Shown: piece after piece, positions 23,741-31,694 of the stretch
How positions within the stretch are numbered: the stretch's first letter is position 1
Layout of the letters: each line of letters opens with the position of its first letter
Assembly: GCA_009885605.1 (NCBI GenBank)
Contig: VFKK01000168.1
Location: 1-31,706, forward strand
DNA length: 31,706 bases
Reading direction: 5' to 3'
Origin: Cyclobacteriaceae bacterium
GTDB lineage: Bacteria > Bacteroidota > Bacteroidia > Cytophagales > Cyclobacteriaceae
Made by a program: the position numbers and the translations under genes
Notes under the pieces: generated by a model
Told to the model about the DNA's origin: nothing
The model's database searches: none
What the model saw: only the letters and a program-made list of their open reading frames with translations

Positions 23741-24243
23741 ACTTTTCGCTTAAAGGACCAAGTCACATAAAATTTTGCCACGATTTCACCGGATGGACTT
23801 TTGCCTGTCGAGACCATTACCAACTGACCGGTTTCTCCCGGATTCATCCCATGGATTAATTTAAAAAGTTCCGCTCCCTGATCACATGTAAAAGTAATTT
23901 TCTGATTGGCCTTCTTGTGGTATTCAGCTTTGAAATCCACGACAAGCATGCTGAATTGACCCTTTCCTGCAATGGCTAACTGGCAAAGTGCTCCTGTGCT
24001 CAGTTCTGCTGCTCCGGCCAATGCTGCGAAGTAGATTGACTTAAATGGATTTTGATTTCGCCAAAAATAGGGGATGGTGACTTCGCACTTTTCCGGGCTG
24101 AGGCTTTTCATTTTCAGTCTCCAGAAAACTGCAGAAGGCAATTTAAAAAGCATAGCCCACCAAAAAATAAAAGGGCTGGTCATTTTTCCGAGGTAGTTTT
24201 TTGCTGCTGGAGTTAGACCAGAAGCTTCAATTGATTTTTCCAT
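23737..24243 (-). CDS. DUF4442 hotdog-fold protein
   Basis: 168 residues, cytosolic. The pattern LPSAVFWRLKMKSLSPEKCEVTIPYFWRNQNPFKSIYFAALAGAAELSTG is typical of DUF4442, a hotdog-fold family related to acyl-CoA thioesterases. The central helix with AALAGAAELSTGALCQLA corresponds to the hotdog helix; the usual catalytic acidic residue may be the Glu in AAELS. No activity is established. It converges on the surface-protein gene and their stop codons overlap (TTAG), leaving no room for a separate terminator. Confidence 0.85.
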   Translation of the reverse strand: MEKSIEASGLTPAAKNYLGKMTSPFIFWWAMLFKLPSAVFWRLKMKSLSPEKCEVTIPYFWRNQNPFKSIYFAALAGAAELSTGALCQLAIAGKGQFSMLVVDFKAEYHKKANQKITFTCDQGAELFKLIHGMNPGETGQLVMVSTGKSPSGEIVAKFYVTWSFKRKV

Positions 24244-24338
24244 CTAAGAATAATTTTAATGAAAATACTAAAATTTATTTGGTGCTTTAACCTTGGTACT
24301 CTTTTTGAAATTTCATTCTAAGATTAATTAAACTACCA

Positions 24339-25127
24339 ATGAAAAAGATACTATTAATTTTCGTCGTAGGAATTTCTGCATATGCTTGTGCTACAGTTCC
24401 ACTGACGGGAAGAAGCCAACTCTCTCTAGTGTCAAGTGGAGAAATACAACCACTCGTAAATGAGGAATATTCCAAAGTAATAAAGGAAAGCAAAGTTGTA
24501 AATGGAACAAGTGAAGGTCAGAGAGTTCTCAAAGTGGGGAATAAAATGGCCAAAGCAGTGGAAAAGTACCTGATTTCTGAAGGTTATTCAGACCTTGTAA
24601 AAGAGTTTAATTGGGAGTTTAACTTATTGGAAAGTGCTGATGTAAATGCTTGGTGTATGCCGGGTGGCAAAGTTGCTTTTTATACAGGCATCATGGCTGT
24701 GGCAAAAGATGAGGCAGGAGTCGCTGTAGTAATGGGGCATGAAATTGCCCACGCTGTTGCAGCTCACGCACGGGAAAGAATGTCCACCGGTTTGGTTACC
24801 AACTTTGGGGTAGGAGTACTTTCAACTGCAATTGGTCAAAACCCTTCTTTGACTCAAAATATCTTATTGCAATCTGTAGGTATTGGAAGTGAATTGGGTA
24901 TGTTGAGTTTCTCAAGAAAGCATGAGTTGGAAGCAGACGAAATGGGGCTGATATTCATGGCGATGGCAGGATATGATCCCCGACAAGCTCCAATTTTTTG
25001 GGAAAGAATGAATGCCCAAGGAGGTCAGGCACCACCTGAGTTTTTGTCTACTCACCCCGGTCCAGCGAACCGAATTGCAAAGCTGAATTCTCAAATGCCG
25101 GAAGCTTTAAAATATTACAAGCCTTGA
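24339..25127 (+). CDS. M48-family metalloprotease lipoprotein (LoiP/YcaL-like)
   Basis: 262 residues. MKKILLIFVVGISAYAC is a lipoprotein signal with the lipobox Cys at residue 17. The body matches periplasmic M48 peptidases: VNAWCMPGGKVAFYTGIM, the zinc motif GHEIAHAVAAH (HExxH 134-138), and the third ligand in KHELEADEMG (E198). LoiP/BepA-type enzymes degrade or refold outer-membrane proteins, which is a plausible role. It has an AT-rich 95-bp upstream region and a strong terminator 105 bp downstream. Confidence 0.92.
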   Translation: MKKILLIFVVGISAYACATVPLTGRSQLSLVSSGEIQPLVNEEYSKVIKESKVVNGTSEGQRVLKVGNKMAKAVEKYLISEGYSDLVKEFNWEFNLLESADVNAWCMPGGKVAFYTGIMAVAKDEAGVAVVMGHEIAHAVAAHARERMSTGLVTNFGVGVLSTAIGQNPSLTQNILLQSVGIGSELGMLSFSRKHELEADEMGLIFMAMAGYDPRQAPIFWERMNAQGGQAPPEFLSTHPGPANRIAKLNSQMPEALKYYKP

Positions 25128-25140
25128 TTAATAAAGTGTT

Positions 25141-25230
25141 AAGTCCAAAGTATCAAGAACCAAGTATTAATTGAGAGGCAAGAGCCAATAAGCAAGAATT
25201 AAGACAGAAGTATTAAGACATAAGACTTAC
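25141..25230. repeat. Degenerate tandem heptad array (about 12 units)
   Basis: From 25141 the sequence falls into 7-nt units of the pattern AAGnnnn: AAGTCCA, AAGTATC, AAGAACC, AAGTATT, then degenerate units and AAGCAAG, AATTAAG, ACAGAAG, TATTAAG, ACATAAG. The period is kept for about 90 nt with no coding potential. It directly precedes the terminator hairpin. Confidence 0.7.
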
Positions 25231-25268
25231 AAAAGAAAAACCCGGAAGCGATTCCGGGTTTTTCTTTT
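25231..25268. terminator. 17-bp perfect hairpin terminator after the M48 gene
   Basis: AAAAGAAAAACCCGGAA pairs fully with TTCCGGGTTTTTCTTTT around the tetraloop GCGA. A-rich and T-rich ends let it act on both strands. It lies between convergent genes (M48 plus, exonuclease minus), with heptad arrays on both sides. Confidence 0.9.
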
Positions 25269-25334
25269 TAATTGATAGTATAATTCACAATCCTGAAAAC
25301 TTGTTTTTTATCAAGTACTCAAATTCTGGTTGGT

Positions 25335-25369
25335 TCTTCCGTCTTCGGTCTTCCGACTCCGGTCCTCTT
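25335..25369. repeat. Second heptad array, opposite orientation
   Basis: Five 7-nt units: TCTTCCG, TCTTCGG, TCTTCCG, ACTCCGG, TCCTCTT. On the minus strand these read CGGAAGA-type units, so the purine-rich strand is reversed relative to the array at 25141-25230. The array ends 5 bp from the exonuclease stop codon. Confidence 0.7.
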
Positions 25370-25374
25370 TTCCC

Positions 25375-26181
25375 TTATCTATTGGTAAAACCTCTAAGTT
25401 TGACCTGAGTAAGTTTCCTTTTGGTATCCAAAGGAAAATCTCCCCGCATCATCCAATCATAATAGCCGGGTTCTTCTTTGAAGACTTGCTCGATGGTTTT
25501 TCCTTTGTGCTTGCCAAAATTGAAAATTTCCTGTCCATCATTGTTGAAAACGAATCTTCCTGCAAGATCAACCATTTTCTCATTGACGAGTTCGTGGATT
25601 TTTTTCATGTCATTTTCAAAGACACCCATTTTATTTCCCTGAAGATCTTCCACTTCTTCACCCAAGTACCGTTCGATTTGAGCTTTGAATACATCCAAAG
25701 TAGCAAGTGTATCCGCTTCGGCGCTGTGCGCATTTTCAAGCTTTCGACCGCAATAAAACTGATAGGCCGCAGTCAGATTTCTCTTTTCCATCAGGAAGAA
25801 AATCTTTTGAGCATCCAGTAAATTTCTTTTTTCGAGATCAAAATCAATTCCTGCACGGAGAAATTCTTCCACCAACAGCGGAATATCATACTTCAAAACA
25901 TTGAATCCTGCCAGATCTGCTTGTCCAAAAAACAGTTGAAGCTCCTTCGCCAAATCTTTGAAGGTTGGTTCGTTTTTGACATCTTTATCGTAAATCCCAT
26001 GAATAAGCGAGGCTTCTAAAGGAATCGGGATTCCCGGGTTCACACGTTTGGTGAGAATTTCCTGACCTCCGTCAGGATGGATTTTCACGATGGAAATTTC
26101 TACGATCCTGTCTGTAGAAACATTTATTCCGGTAGCTTCCAGGTCAAAAAATGCTATTGAATTCCTTAAGTTTAAACGCAT
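25375..26181 (-). CDS. DEDDh 3'-5' exonuclease (DnaQ/ExoX-like)
   Basis: 268 residues. The exonuclease domain (1-175) has all catalytic residues: FFDLEATGIN (D13, E15), FNVLKYDIPLL (D99) and AHSAEADTLAT (H152, D157). This is the DEDDh set of the epsilon/ExoX/RNase T group. The C-terminal part (about 215-268) has FNFGKHKGKTIEQV and YYDWMMRGDFP, the small domain found after ExoX-type nucleases, which argues against a polymerase III epsilon subunit. It probably digests single-stranded DNA ends in repair. It lies 2 bp downstream of mpl, in the same transcript. Confidence 0.9.
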   Translation of the reverse strand: MRLNLRNSIAFFDLEATGINVSTDRIVEISIVKIHPDGGQEILTKRVNPGIPIPLEASLIHGIYDKDVKNEPTFKDLAKELQLFFGQADLAGFNVLKYDIPLLVEEFLRAGIDFDLEKRNLLDAQKIFFLMEKRNLTAAYQFYCGRKLENAHSAEADTLATLDVFKAQIERYLGEEVEDLQGNKMGVFENDMKKIHELVNEKMVDLAGRFVFNNDGQEIFNFGKHKGKTIEQVFKEEPGYYDWMMRGDFPLDTKRKLTQVKLRGFTNR

Positions 26182-26183
26182 GG

Positions 26184-27539
26184 TTAGTTAAATTTTGCTT
26201 TGATTCCTTCCAGATCTATGTTGTCATAGTTACCAGAACTCATCAAAAGTAAGTTAGAATTAGAATAGTCCTGAGCCAAAAGGTACTCTTTTAGTTCAGC
26301 GCTATCTGTAAATAATTTCAGATCGGATCGTTCAAAACCGGTTCGCAAAGTATCCTCATCCATCAATTCGAGTTTTTTCAAAGCCACGGTATGAGGGTTC
26401 AGATAGATGACTGCAACATCAGCAGATTTCATTGATCCTGCATAGTTAGGCAAAAAGGCCTTGTTTAGCGAAGAATAGGTGTGAAGTTCTTGTACTGCGA
26501 CTAATTTTCTTTCAGGAAACTGAGCCTTGACGGCATTTACGGTAGCCTGAAGTTTGGAAGGAGCATGGGCAAAATCCCGGAACAAACTGGAGTTTTCACC
26601 TTTTGCCAATAATTCTTGGCGCTTGGCAGCTCCTTTGAAATTTTGGATTGAGGCGTAAAACTGCTCATCAGAAAGTCCCAGCGATCTGCAAATATTCATT
26701 GCTCCCTGCAGGTTTTGAAGATTATGATCTCCGAAAATCTTAATCTGAATTAAGCCTGAAGGTGTTTCCAGAAATGTTTTTCCGTTTTTAATCTGAGCAG
26801 GATGTGCTTTATAGGGAGTTTTGATGGCTTTAATTTTGACTTGCTCAGCAGCTTCCTTCACGAGTGGATCTGCTTCGCAATAAATGAGTTGGCCCGAATC
26901 AGGAGTTCTGCTCATCAGTTCACTAAACTGAGCCTTGTATTCTTCGAAGTCCGGAAAAACATTGAAGTGATCCCAGGCGATGCCGGAAACCAAAGCGATG
27001 TCGTGTTTATAATGGAAAAACTTTGGAGTTCGATCCAGCGGGGAAGTCAAGTATTCGTCTCCTTCAATGATAACAACCGGTGCATCTGATAGGCGAACCA
27101 TCAAATCAAATCCTTCGATTTGGGCACCAACGAGGTAATCAAAATCTACTTTTTGATCTTTCAGCACATGGAGTATTATTGAGGTGATCGAGGTTTTTCC
27201 ATGAGATCCTGCGATGACTACCCGCATTTTGTCGATGCTTTGATTGTAAATGAATTCCGGAAATGAGAAAACAGGAATCCCTGATTCCTGGGCTTTGATA
27301 AGCTCAGGATTATCGATTCTGGCGTGCATTCCAAGGATAATTCCATCCAGATCAGAAGTAATTTTCTCAGGGAACCAACCGTATTTCGCAGGCAATATCC
27401 CGGCCTTCTCCAAACGGGTTCTGGAAGGCTCATAGATTTCATCATCGGAACCACTGACCTGATAGCTTTTGCTTACCAGTGCCAAAGCGAGATTATGCAT
27501 CACGGCGCCTCCGATTGCGATGAAATGATATTTTTTCAT
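26184..27539 (-). CDS. mpl: UDP-MurNAc:L-Ala-gamma-D-Glu-meso-DAP ligase
   Basis: 451 residues, usual length. It reattaches recycled murein tripeptide to UDP-MurNAc with ATP. The Mur-ligase architecture is clear: N-terminal Rossmann-like domain (HFIAIGGAVMHNLALALV), ATP P-loop AGSHGKTSITS (about 110-120), the central domain with IIEGDEYLTSPLD and GIAWDHFNVF, and a C-terminal domain starting around RDFAHAPSKLQATVNAV. The GGAVMHNLA N-terminus separates Mpl from MurC, which normally has GIGG-MSG(I/L)A. It leads a two-gene operon with the exonuclease. Confidence 0.93.
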   Translation of the reverse strand: MKKYHFIAIGGAVMHNLALALVSKSYQVSGSDDEIYEPSRTRLEKAGILPAKYGWFPEKITSDLDGIILGMHARIDNPELIKAQESGIPVFSFPEFIYNQSIDKMRVVIAGSHGKTSITSIILHVLKDQKVDFDYLVGAQIEGFDLMVRLSDAPVVIIEGDEYLTSPLDRTPKFFHYKHDIALVSGIAWDHFNVFPDFEEYKAQFSELMSRTPDSGQLIYCEADPLVKEAAEQVKIKAIKTPYKAHPAQIKNGKTFLETPSGLIQIKIFGDHNLQNLQGAMNICRSLGLSDEQFYASIQNFKGAAKRQELLAKGENSSLFRDFAHAPSKLQATVNAVKAQFPERKLVAVQELHTYSSLNKAFLPNYAGSMKSADVAVIYLNPHTVALKKLELMDEDTLRTGFERSDLKLFTDSAELKEYLLAQDYSNSNLLLMSSGNYDNIDLEGIKAKFN

Positions 27540-27676
27540 AGGTTGGTTGGATCAGTTTTTACTTTCTTTTTCAAACTTAAAAATAAAAGTCGGGAGCATG
27601 CGGGCCAGGCTTTCCGAAACAGAAGTTTTTTTTTCGGGGGCTTGTTTTCTTTAATTTCGGACAAAATCACCTGGTA

Positions 27677-28360
27677 ATGCTCTCTGATAAATTCGCTTAC
27701 TTTTCCCTTTCTATGCTTTACATGCTGGTATGGGCAATTATTTACTTGAAAAGCCCATGGAAACGTGGAATGGTAAGAGTTGGTTTGGTAGGTGGAATAA
27801 TGGGAATTCTTGCTGAATACTGGTATTTCCGTGATTACTGGAGGCCGCCGACATTGTTTGGTGAGGGGATTGTCGGCATTGAAGATTATATCATCGGCTT
27901 TGCTCTTTTCGGAGTGGGCGGATATATCCATTCCTCTTTTACCCGGAAAAAGATTGACTTTGAAAAGCAAACCGGAGCGAAAAACAGAGATTTCTTGTTT
28001 TTGTTTCTGATCGGATGCGGGAGTTTGACGCTCTTTAGCGTGGTCCTCGGGATTCATTCCGCATACGTTACCTTTCTCACGTTTTTCCTTCTTTCGGCTT
28101 ACATCTGGGTTCAGCGACCCGATTTGATCAGGCTTTCAATTATATCAGCCTTTGCTACACTGGGGATATCATTAGCCATTTACTACCTCAATTTCAATTT
28201 GCTATTCCCGCATTTTTGGGATAAATACGGGATGCTCGACAAACCCGTTTTAGGCTATAAATTGCTGAATATCCCACTTTCCGAAATGCTTTGGCACCTA
28301 ACCTGGGCAATGCTTTGCAGCATGTTCAGAGGCTACCGAAACGGAGTCTATTATAAATAA
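27677..28360 (+). CDS. Multi-pass membrane protein, lycopene-cyclase-domain-like
   Basis: 227 residues with about seven hydrophobic segments. The two halves look like an internal duplication. Each has a short loop with charged and aromatic residues followed by an acidic residue at a helix start: GIVGIEDYIIGFALFGVGG in the first half and LLNIPLSEMLWHLTWAML in the second. That is the pattern of CrtYcd/CarR-type lycopene cyclase domains (P-x-E-E near a helix), so a carotenoid or related isoprenoid role is possible, but no crt gene is near and the match is weak. A 173-codon ORF on the opposite strand is rejected because it lacks coding character. Confidence 0.7.
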   Translation: MLSDKFAYFSLSMLYMLVWAIIYLKSPWKRGMVRVGLVGGIMGILAEYWYFRDYWRPPTLFGEGIVGIEDYIIGFALFGVGGYIHSSFTRKKIDFEKQTGAKNRDFLFLFLIGCGSLTLFSVVLGIHSAYVTFLTFFLLSAYIWVQRPDLIRLSIISAFATLGISLAIYYLNFNLLFPHFWDKYGMLDKPVLGYKLLNIPLSEMLWHLTWAMLCSMFRGYRNGVYYK

Positions 28361-28447
28361 ACAATAATCTTAAGAGGCTTGGTTTTTGAGGTTTCCCTTG
28401 TTGATAACTTGGGTAAAAGTTGTTTAAAACTCTTGACTCAGGACCTA

Positions 28448-28455
28448 TACATTTG
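28448..28455 (+). promoter_or_regulatory. TAnnTTTG element close to the dnaB start
   Basis: TACATTTG fits the Bacteroidota -7 consensus exactly and ends 5 nt before the dnaB ATG at 28461, predicting a leaderless or nearly leaderless message. I find no TTG at the usual 19-20 nt upstream. Confidence 0.35.
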
Positions 28456-28460
28456 TTTCT

Positions 28461-30041
28461 ATGAACGAGAAAAGACCCAATCCTCTGATCACCCGAAAAA
28501 AGCCTTCCTACGAAAATACGAGTATGCTTGGAAAAGTGCCACCACAGGCCACAGACCTGGAAGAGGCAGTTTTGGGAGCATTGATGCTGGAGAAAGATGC
28601 CTTGACTAACGTCATTGACATTCTGAAAGTGGAGAGCTTTTACAAGGATTCCCACCAAGTGATTTTTCAGGCGATTTTGGATCTATTCACCGATACTCAA
28701 CCGATAGATTTGCTTACTGTAACCACACAGTTGAGGAAAAGCGGGACGTTGGAGATTGCAGGCGGAGCTTTTTACATCACAGAACTGACTTCGAAAGTCG
28801 CTTCTGCAGCCAATATAGAATACCACGCAAGAATCATCACCGAGCAGGCGATCAAGCGGGAAATGATCCGAATTTCTTCCGAAATCCAACGAGATGCCTA
28901 CGAGGAAACGACTGACGTATTTGAGCTTTTGGATAAGATGGAGCAGAGTCTTTTTCAAATCTCAGAAAAAAATATCAGGAAGAATTATTCAGACATGAAG
29001 ACCATCATGCGGGAAGCCATTGCTGAGATGGAAATCAGAAAGCATCAAAAAGATGGATTGACAGGTGTTCCTTCCGGATTTACGGCATTGGATAGGCTGA
29101 CTTCAGGTTGGCAAAAATCTGACCTGGTGATCATCGCTGCTCGTCCTGCAATGGGTAAGACAGCTTTTGTACTATCAGTTTTGAGGAATGCAGCTGTGGA
29201 TCACAACCGTCCTGTCGCCATTTTTTCACTCGAAATGTCCTCCATCCAGTTGGTCAATCGTCTGATAGCAGCTGAAGCTGAACTGGATTCAGAAAAAATC
29301 AAGAAGGGTCAACTTGCTGATCATGAATGGGCTCAGTTGGTTCATAAGACAGCTAAACTTTCCAAAGCGCCACTTTTCGTGGATGATACTCCTGCTCTTT
29401 CCATCCTGGAACTTCGGGCAAAATGCAGAAAACTGAAAGCTCAGCACGACATTCAAATGATCGTAATTGACTATTTGCAGCTGATGTCTGGTGATTCCAA
29501 AGGAGGAAATTTTGGAGGTAATCGTGAACAGGAGATTGCTAGTATTTCCAGGGCGCTCAAAAAGATCGCGAAAGAACTCAGCGTCCCGGTTATTGCGCTA
29601 TCGCAGCTTTCCAGAGCAGTGGAAACAAGAGGTGGAGATAAGCGTCCGCAACTTTCGGATTTGAGAGAATCAGGAGCGATCGAGCAAGATGCCGATATGG
29701 TTATGTTCCTTTACCGTCCTGAATATTATGGAATTACCGAAGATGAAGACCATAATTCCACCCAAGGAGTGGGTGAGGTAATTATTGCTAAGCACAGAAA
29801 TGGTTCTCTTGATACGGTCAAACTCCGATTCATCGGACGCTTCACCAAATTCACAGATCTCGATAATTATGGAGGCCAGAATATGGGTTCGAAAGAGCCT
29901 ATGTATGGGCAAAAATTCGTCAGCCAATCCAGCGGGATTGGAGAATTTGAAGCCGGAAATACAATCAAACTTCAAAGCAGAGCCAATGAAGACGACACGG
30001 ATGACCTGATGAACAAAGGATCCAAACCAACCAAGTTCTAA
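28461..30041 (+). CDS. dnaB: Replicative DNA helicase DnaB
   Basis: 526 residues, hexameric 5'-3' helicase at the replication fork. The N-terminal domain (about 25-130: LEEAVLGALMLEKDAL) binds primase and loader; the RecA-like motor carries Walker A ARPAMGKT (227-234), Walker B IVIDYLQLMS (D337), and the DnaB motif LRESGAIEQDADMVMFLYR. The AKHRNGSLDTVKLRF segment closes the motor. Residues about 480-526 are a non-conserved polar tail. There is no intein. The gene starts 100 bp after the membrane-protein gene and is followed 11 bp later by the MDR gene. Confidence 0.97.
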   Translation: MNEKRPNPLITRKKPSYENTSMLGKVPPQATDLEEAVLGALMLEKDALTNVIDILKVESFYKDSHQVIFQAILDLFTDTQPIDLLTVTTQLRKSGTLEIAGGAFYITELTSKVASAANIEYHARIITEQAIKREMIRISSEIQRDAYEETTDVFELLDKMEQSLFQISEKNIRKNYSDMKTIMREAIAEMEIRKHQKDGLTGVPSGFTALDRLTSGWQKSDLVIIAARPAMGKTAFVLSVLRNAAVDHNRPVAIFSLEMSSIQLVNRLIAAEAELDSEKIKKGQLADHEWAQLVHKTAKLSKAPLFVDDTPALSILELRAKCRKLKAQHDIQMIVIDYLQLMSGDSKGGNFGGNREQEIASISRALKKIAKELSVPVIALSQLSRAVETRGGDKRPQLSDLRESGAIEQDADMVMFLYRPEYYGITEDEDHNSTQGVGEVIIAKHRNGSLDTVKLRFIGRFTKFTDLDNYGGQNMGSKEPMYGQKFVSQSSGIGEFEAGNTIKLQSRANEDDTDDLMNKGSKPTKF

Positions 30042-30052
30042 TCTAAAAAAGA

Positions 30053-31054
30053 ATGAAGGCCATTGTCCTAAATCTCGATTCGAAAGAAAAAATCAAACTG
30101 ACTGATGTTCCGGAATCGATTTTAGGCCCGGGAGAGGTAAGGGTAAAAATCAAAGCTGCTGCCCTTAATCATCGGGATGAGTGGAGCAGACAGGGATTAT
30201 ATCCAAATCTGAAATCCGGTGTAATTCTGGGTTCTGATGGTGCGGGAGTAGTTTCGGAGATTGGGAAAGGAGTAGATTCATTTTGGCTTCGCAAAGAAGT
30301 AATCATCAACGCAGCCATAAATTGGGGCGATAATCAAAGCTTTCAAGGTAAGAATTTTGAAATTTTGGGAATGCCCCGAAACGGCACTTTTGCAGAAAGT
30401 GTGGTTGTTCCGGCGGATCGGCTTCACCAAAAACCTGATCATCTTACTTGGGAAGAAGCCGCAGCTTTGCCCTTGGCAGGCCTCACGGCTTATCGGGCAT
30501 TGACTTATCAGGGTCACTTGGAGGAAGATGAAAATGTTCTTGTAACAGGTTTTGGGGGTGGTGTGGCTCAATTTGCAGCTCAGTTTGCCTTAGCTCTTGG
30601 TGCAAAAGTTTCAATCAGCAGCAGCAGTTCTGATAAGATCAAAAAAGGCCTGAAAAAGGGAGCTTCTTTTGGTTACGATTATACAAATCCTAAATGGGTT
30701 GATCAGGCTATAGTGGATTCACGAGGAGGATTTGATCTTATTATCGATGGTGCGGCGGGAGATTCTTTCAATCAATTAATCCAGGTTTGTAAGCCCGGAG
30801 GACGAGTTGTTTTTTATGGAGCGACCAGAGGCAATCCGGGAAAATTAGAAGCGAGACGGGTTTTTTGGAATCAATTAAAAATCATAGGAAGCACGATGGG
30901 TTCCGACAAAGATTTTAGGAAAATGCTTCAGTTGGTAGAGCGAAAAGAGATTCATCCTGTGATTGACAAAGTATTTCCGTTGGATCAAGCGATTGATGCT
31001 TTTGATCGAATGAGAGCCGGAGAGCAAATGGGAAAGATTATTCTGAAGCCTTAA
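30053..31054 (+). CDS. Zinc-independent MDR oxidoreductase (quinone-reductase type)
   Basis: 333 residues, medium-chain dehydrogenase/reductase. The GroES-like half (1-115) reads VKIKAAALNHRDEWSRQG and GSDGAGVVSEIG; the Rossmann half has VLVTGFGGGVAQFAAQFALALGA (about 162-184). The catalytic and structural zinc cysteines of alcohol dehydrogenases are absent, so it belongs with NADPH:quinone or enoyl reductases. Substrate unknown. It is 11 bp from dnaB, so it may be read from the dnaB transcript. Its stop overlaps the convergent gene in TTAA. Confidence 0.9.
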   Translation: MKAIVLNLDSKEKIKLTDVPESILGPGEVRVKIKAAALNHRDEWSRQGLYPNLKSGVILGSDGAGVVSEIGKGVDSFWLRKEVIINAAINWGDNQSFQGKNFEILGMPRNGTFAESVVVPADRLHQKPDHLTWEEAAALPLAGLTAYRALTYQGHLEEDENVLVTGFGGGVAQFAAQFALALGAKVSISSSSSDKIKKGLKKGASFGYDYTNPKWVDQAIVDSRGGFDLIIDGAAGDSFNQLIQVCKPGGRVVFYGATRGNPGKLEARRVFWNQLKIIGSTMGSDKDFRKMLQLVERKEIHPVIDKVFPLDQAIDAFDRMRAGEQMGKIILKP

Positions 31055-31536
31055 ATTTGCTTGTAAGTTTCCGAAAATTCCTTTTGAGCGACCCGGTAAA
31101 TCTCATTTTTTTCTGGGGGTGTGACGAGATAATCTCCGGGTTTTACGGTCATAGATTCTCCCCAGGGAGCCTCAAATTCAAGAGCATCAAGTGCTTCTAA
31201 AAATTCAAAATCAACATTTGAAACACGGTATGCCAGTATTTCACCTATAGGTTTGTAAGTAGCCCAACCTTGTTCCAGGCAATGTTCTATTTCATATTTT
31301 TTTGAAAAAACATCCTCTTTCACCAGATATTGCTCCAATGAACTCGTTTGATTTTCTACCAGCATGTCACCCGCACTAGCTTGATTTTTGGTTTCAAATC
31401 CGTCAGAGGTTTTGGTCATTATCCAGGTTCCAAGCTCAGCTTTTTTGGCTTTTACCAGCGAGAATTTTTTATAGCGGGAGCCATATTTTTCTATAATGGG
31501 TAAAAAATGCGCCAGGAATTCTTTTTGGGAGATCAT
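31051..31536 (-). CDS. Protein with two tandem PGDYG-like repeats
   Basis: 161 residues from the ATG at 31536; a longer frame to 31665 adds a hydrophobic lead with no good start and is less likely. The sequence splits into two similar halves: first AGDMLVENQTSSLEQYLVKE then VFSKKYE, and second PGDYLVTPPEKNEIYRVAQK then EFSETYK. Both follow GD-x-LV ... E-x-Y-x-V ... F-x(3)-Y, the pattern I associate with the PGDYG family of unknown function. The duplication is seen; the family link is inferred. Cytosolic by prediction. Confidence 0.7.
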   Translation of the reverse strand: MISQKEFLAHFLPIIEKYGSRYKKFSLVKAKKAELGTWIMTKTSDGFETKNQASAGDMLVENQTSSLEQYLVKEDVFSKKYEIEHCLEQGWATYKPIGEILAYRVSNVDFEFLEALDALEFEAPWGESMTVKPGDYLVTPPEKNEIYRVAQKEFSETYKQI

Positions 31537-31602
31537 ATTTAAAACCGTTTTCAAAGTGAAAGTCCTACTTTTCAGTTTACTAAATTGGCAATTAAAAATT
31601 AT

Positions 31603-31659
31603 GATTATCCGCAATTCTGCCAGTAAGGTGAAAATGAGGTGAGAAAATGGCGGATAATC
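31603..31659. repeat. 10-bp inverted repeat with internal direct repeat
   Basis: GATTATCCGC (31603-31612) and GCGGATAATC (31650-31659) are perfect complements, 37 nt apart. Inside are two near-direct copies, AGGTGAAAATG and AGGTGAGAAAATG. The right arm abuts the heptad array. Confidence 0.6.
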
Positions 31660-31694
31660 GTCCACAGACTACGGTCGACTGACCACAGTTGCTG
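31660..31694. repeat. Heptad array at the right edge
   Basis: Units GTCCACA, GACTACG, GTCGACT, GACCACA, GTTGCTG keep a 7-nt period with the pattern G(T/A)C-n-AC-n. The array is non-coding, and its true extent is unknown because the window ends 12 nt later. Confidence 0.6.

Noticed and set aside
25141..25369. CRISPR-like array
   Set aside because: Units are 7 nt with no unique spacers and no cas genes nearby; this is simple heptad periodicity.
27536..28057. 173-codon minus-strand ORF
   Set aside because: It overlaps the multi-pass membrane protein on the other strand and has a polar, low-complexity sequence without motifs; the plus frame has a clear membrane pattern.
28461..30041. Intein within DnaB
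   Set aside because: The helicase is a normal 526 residues, with Walker A and B contiguous and no inserted splicing or endonuclease block.
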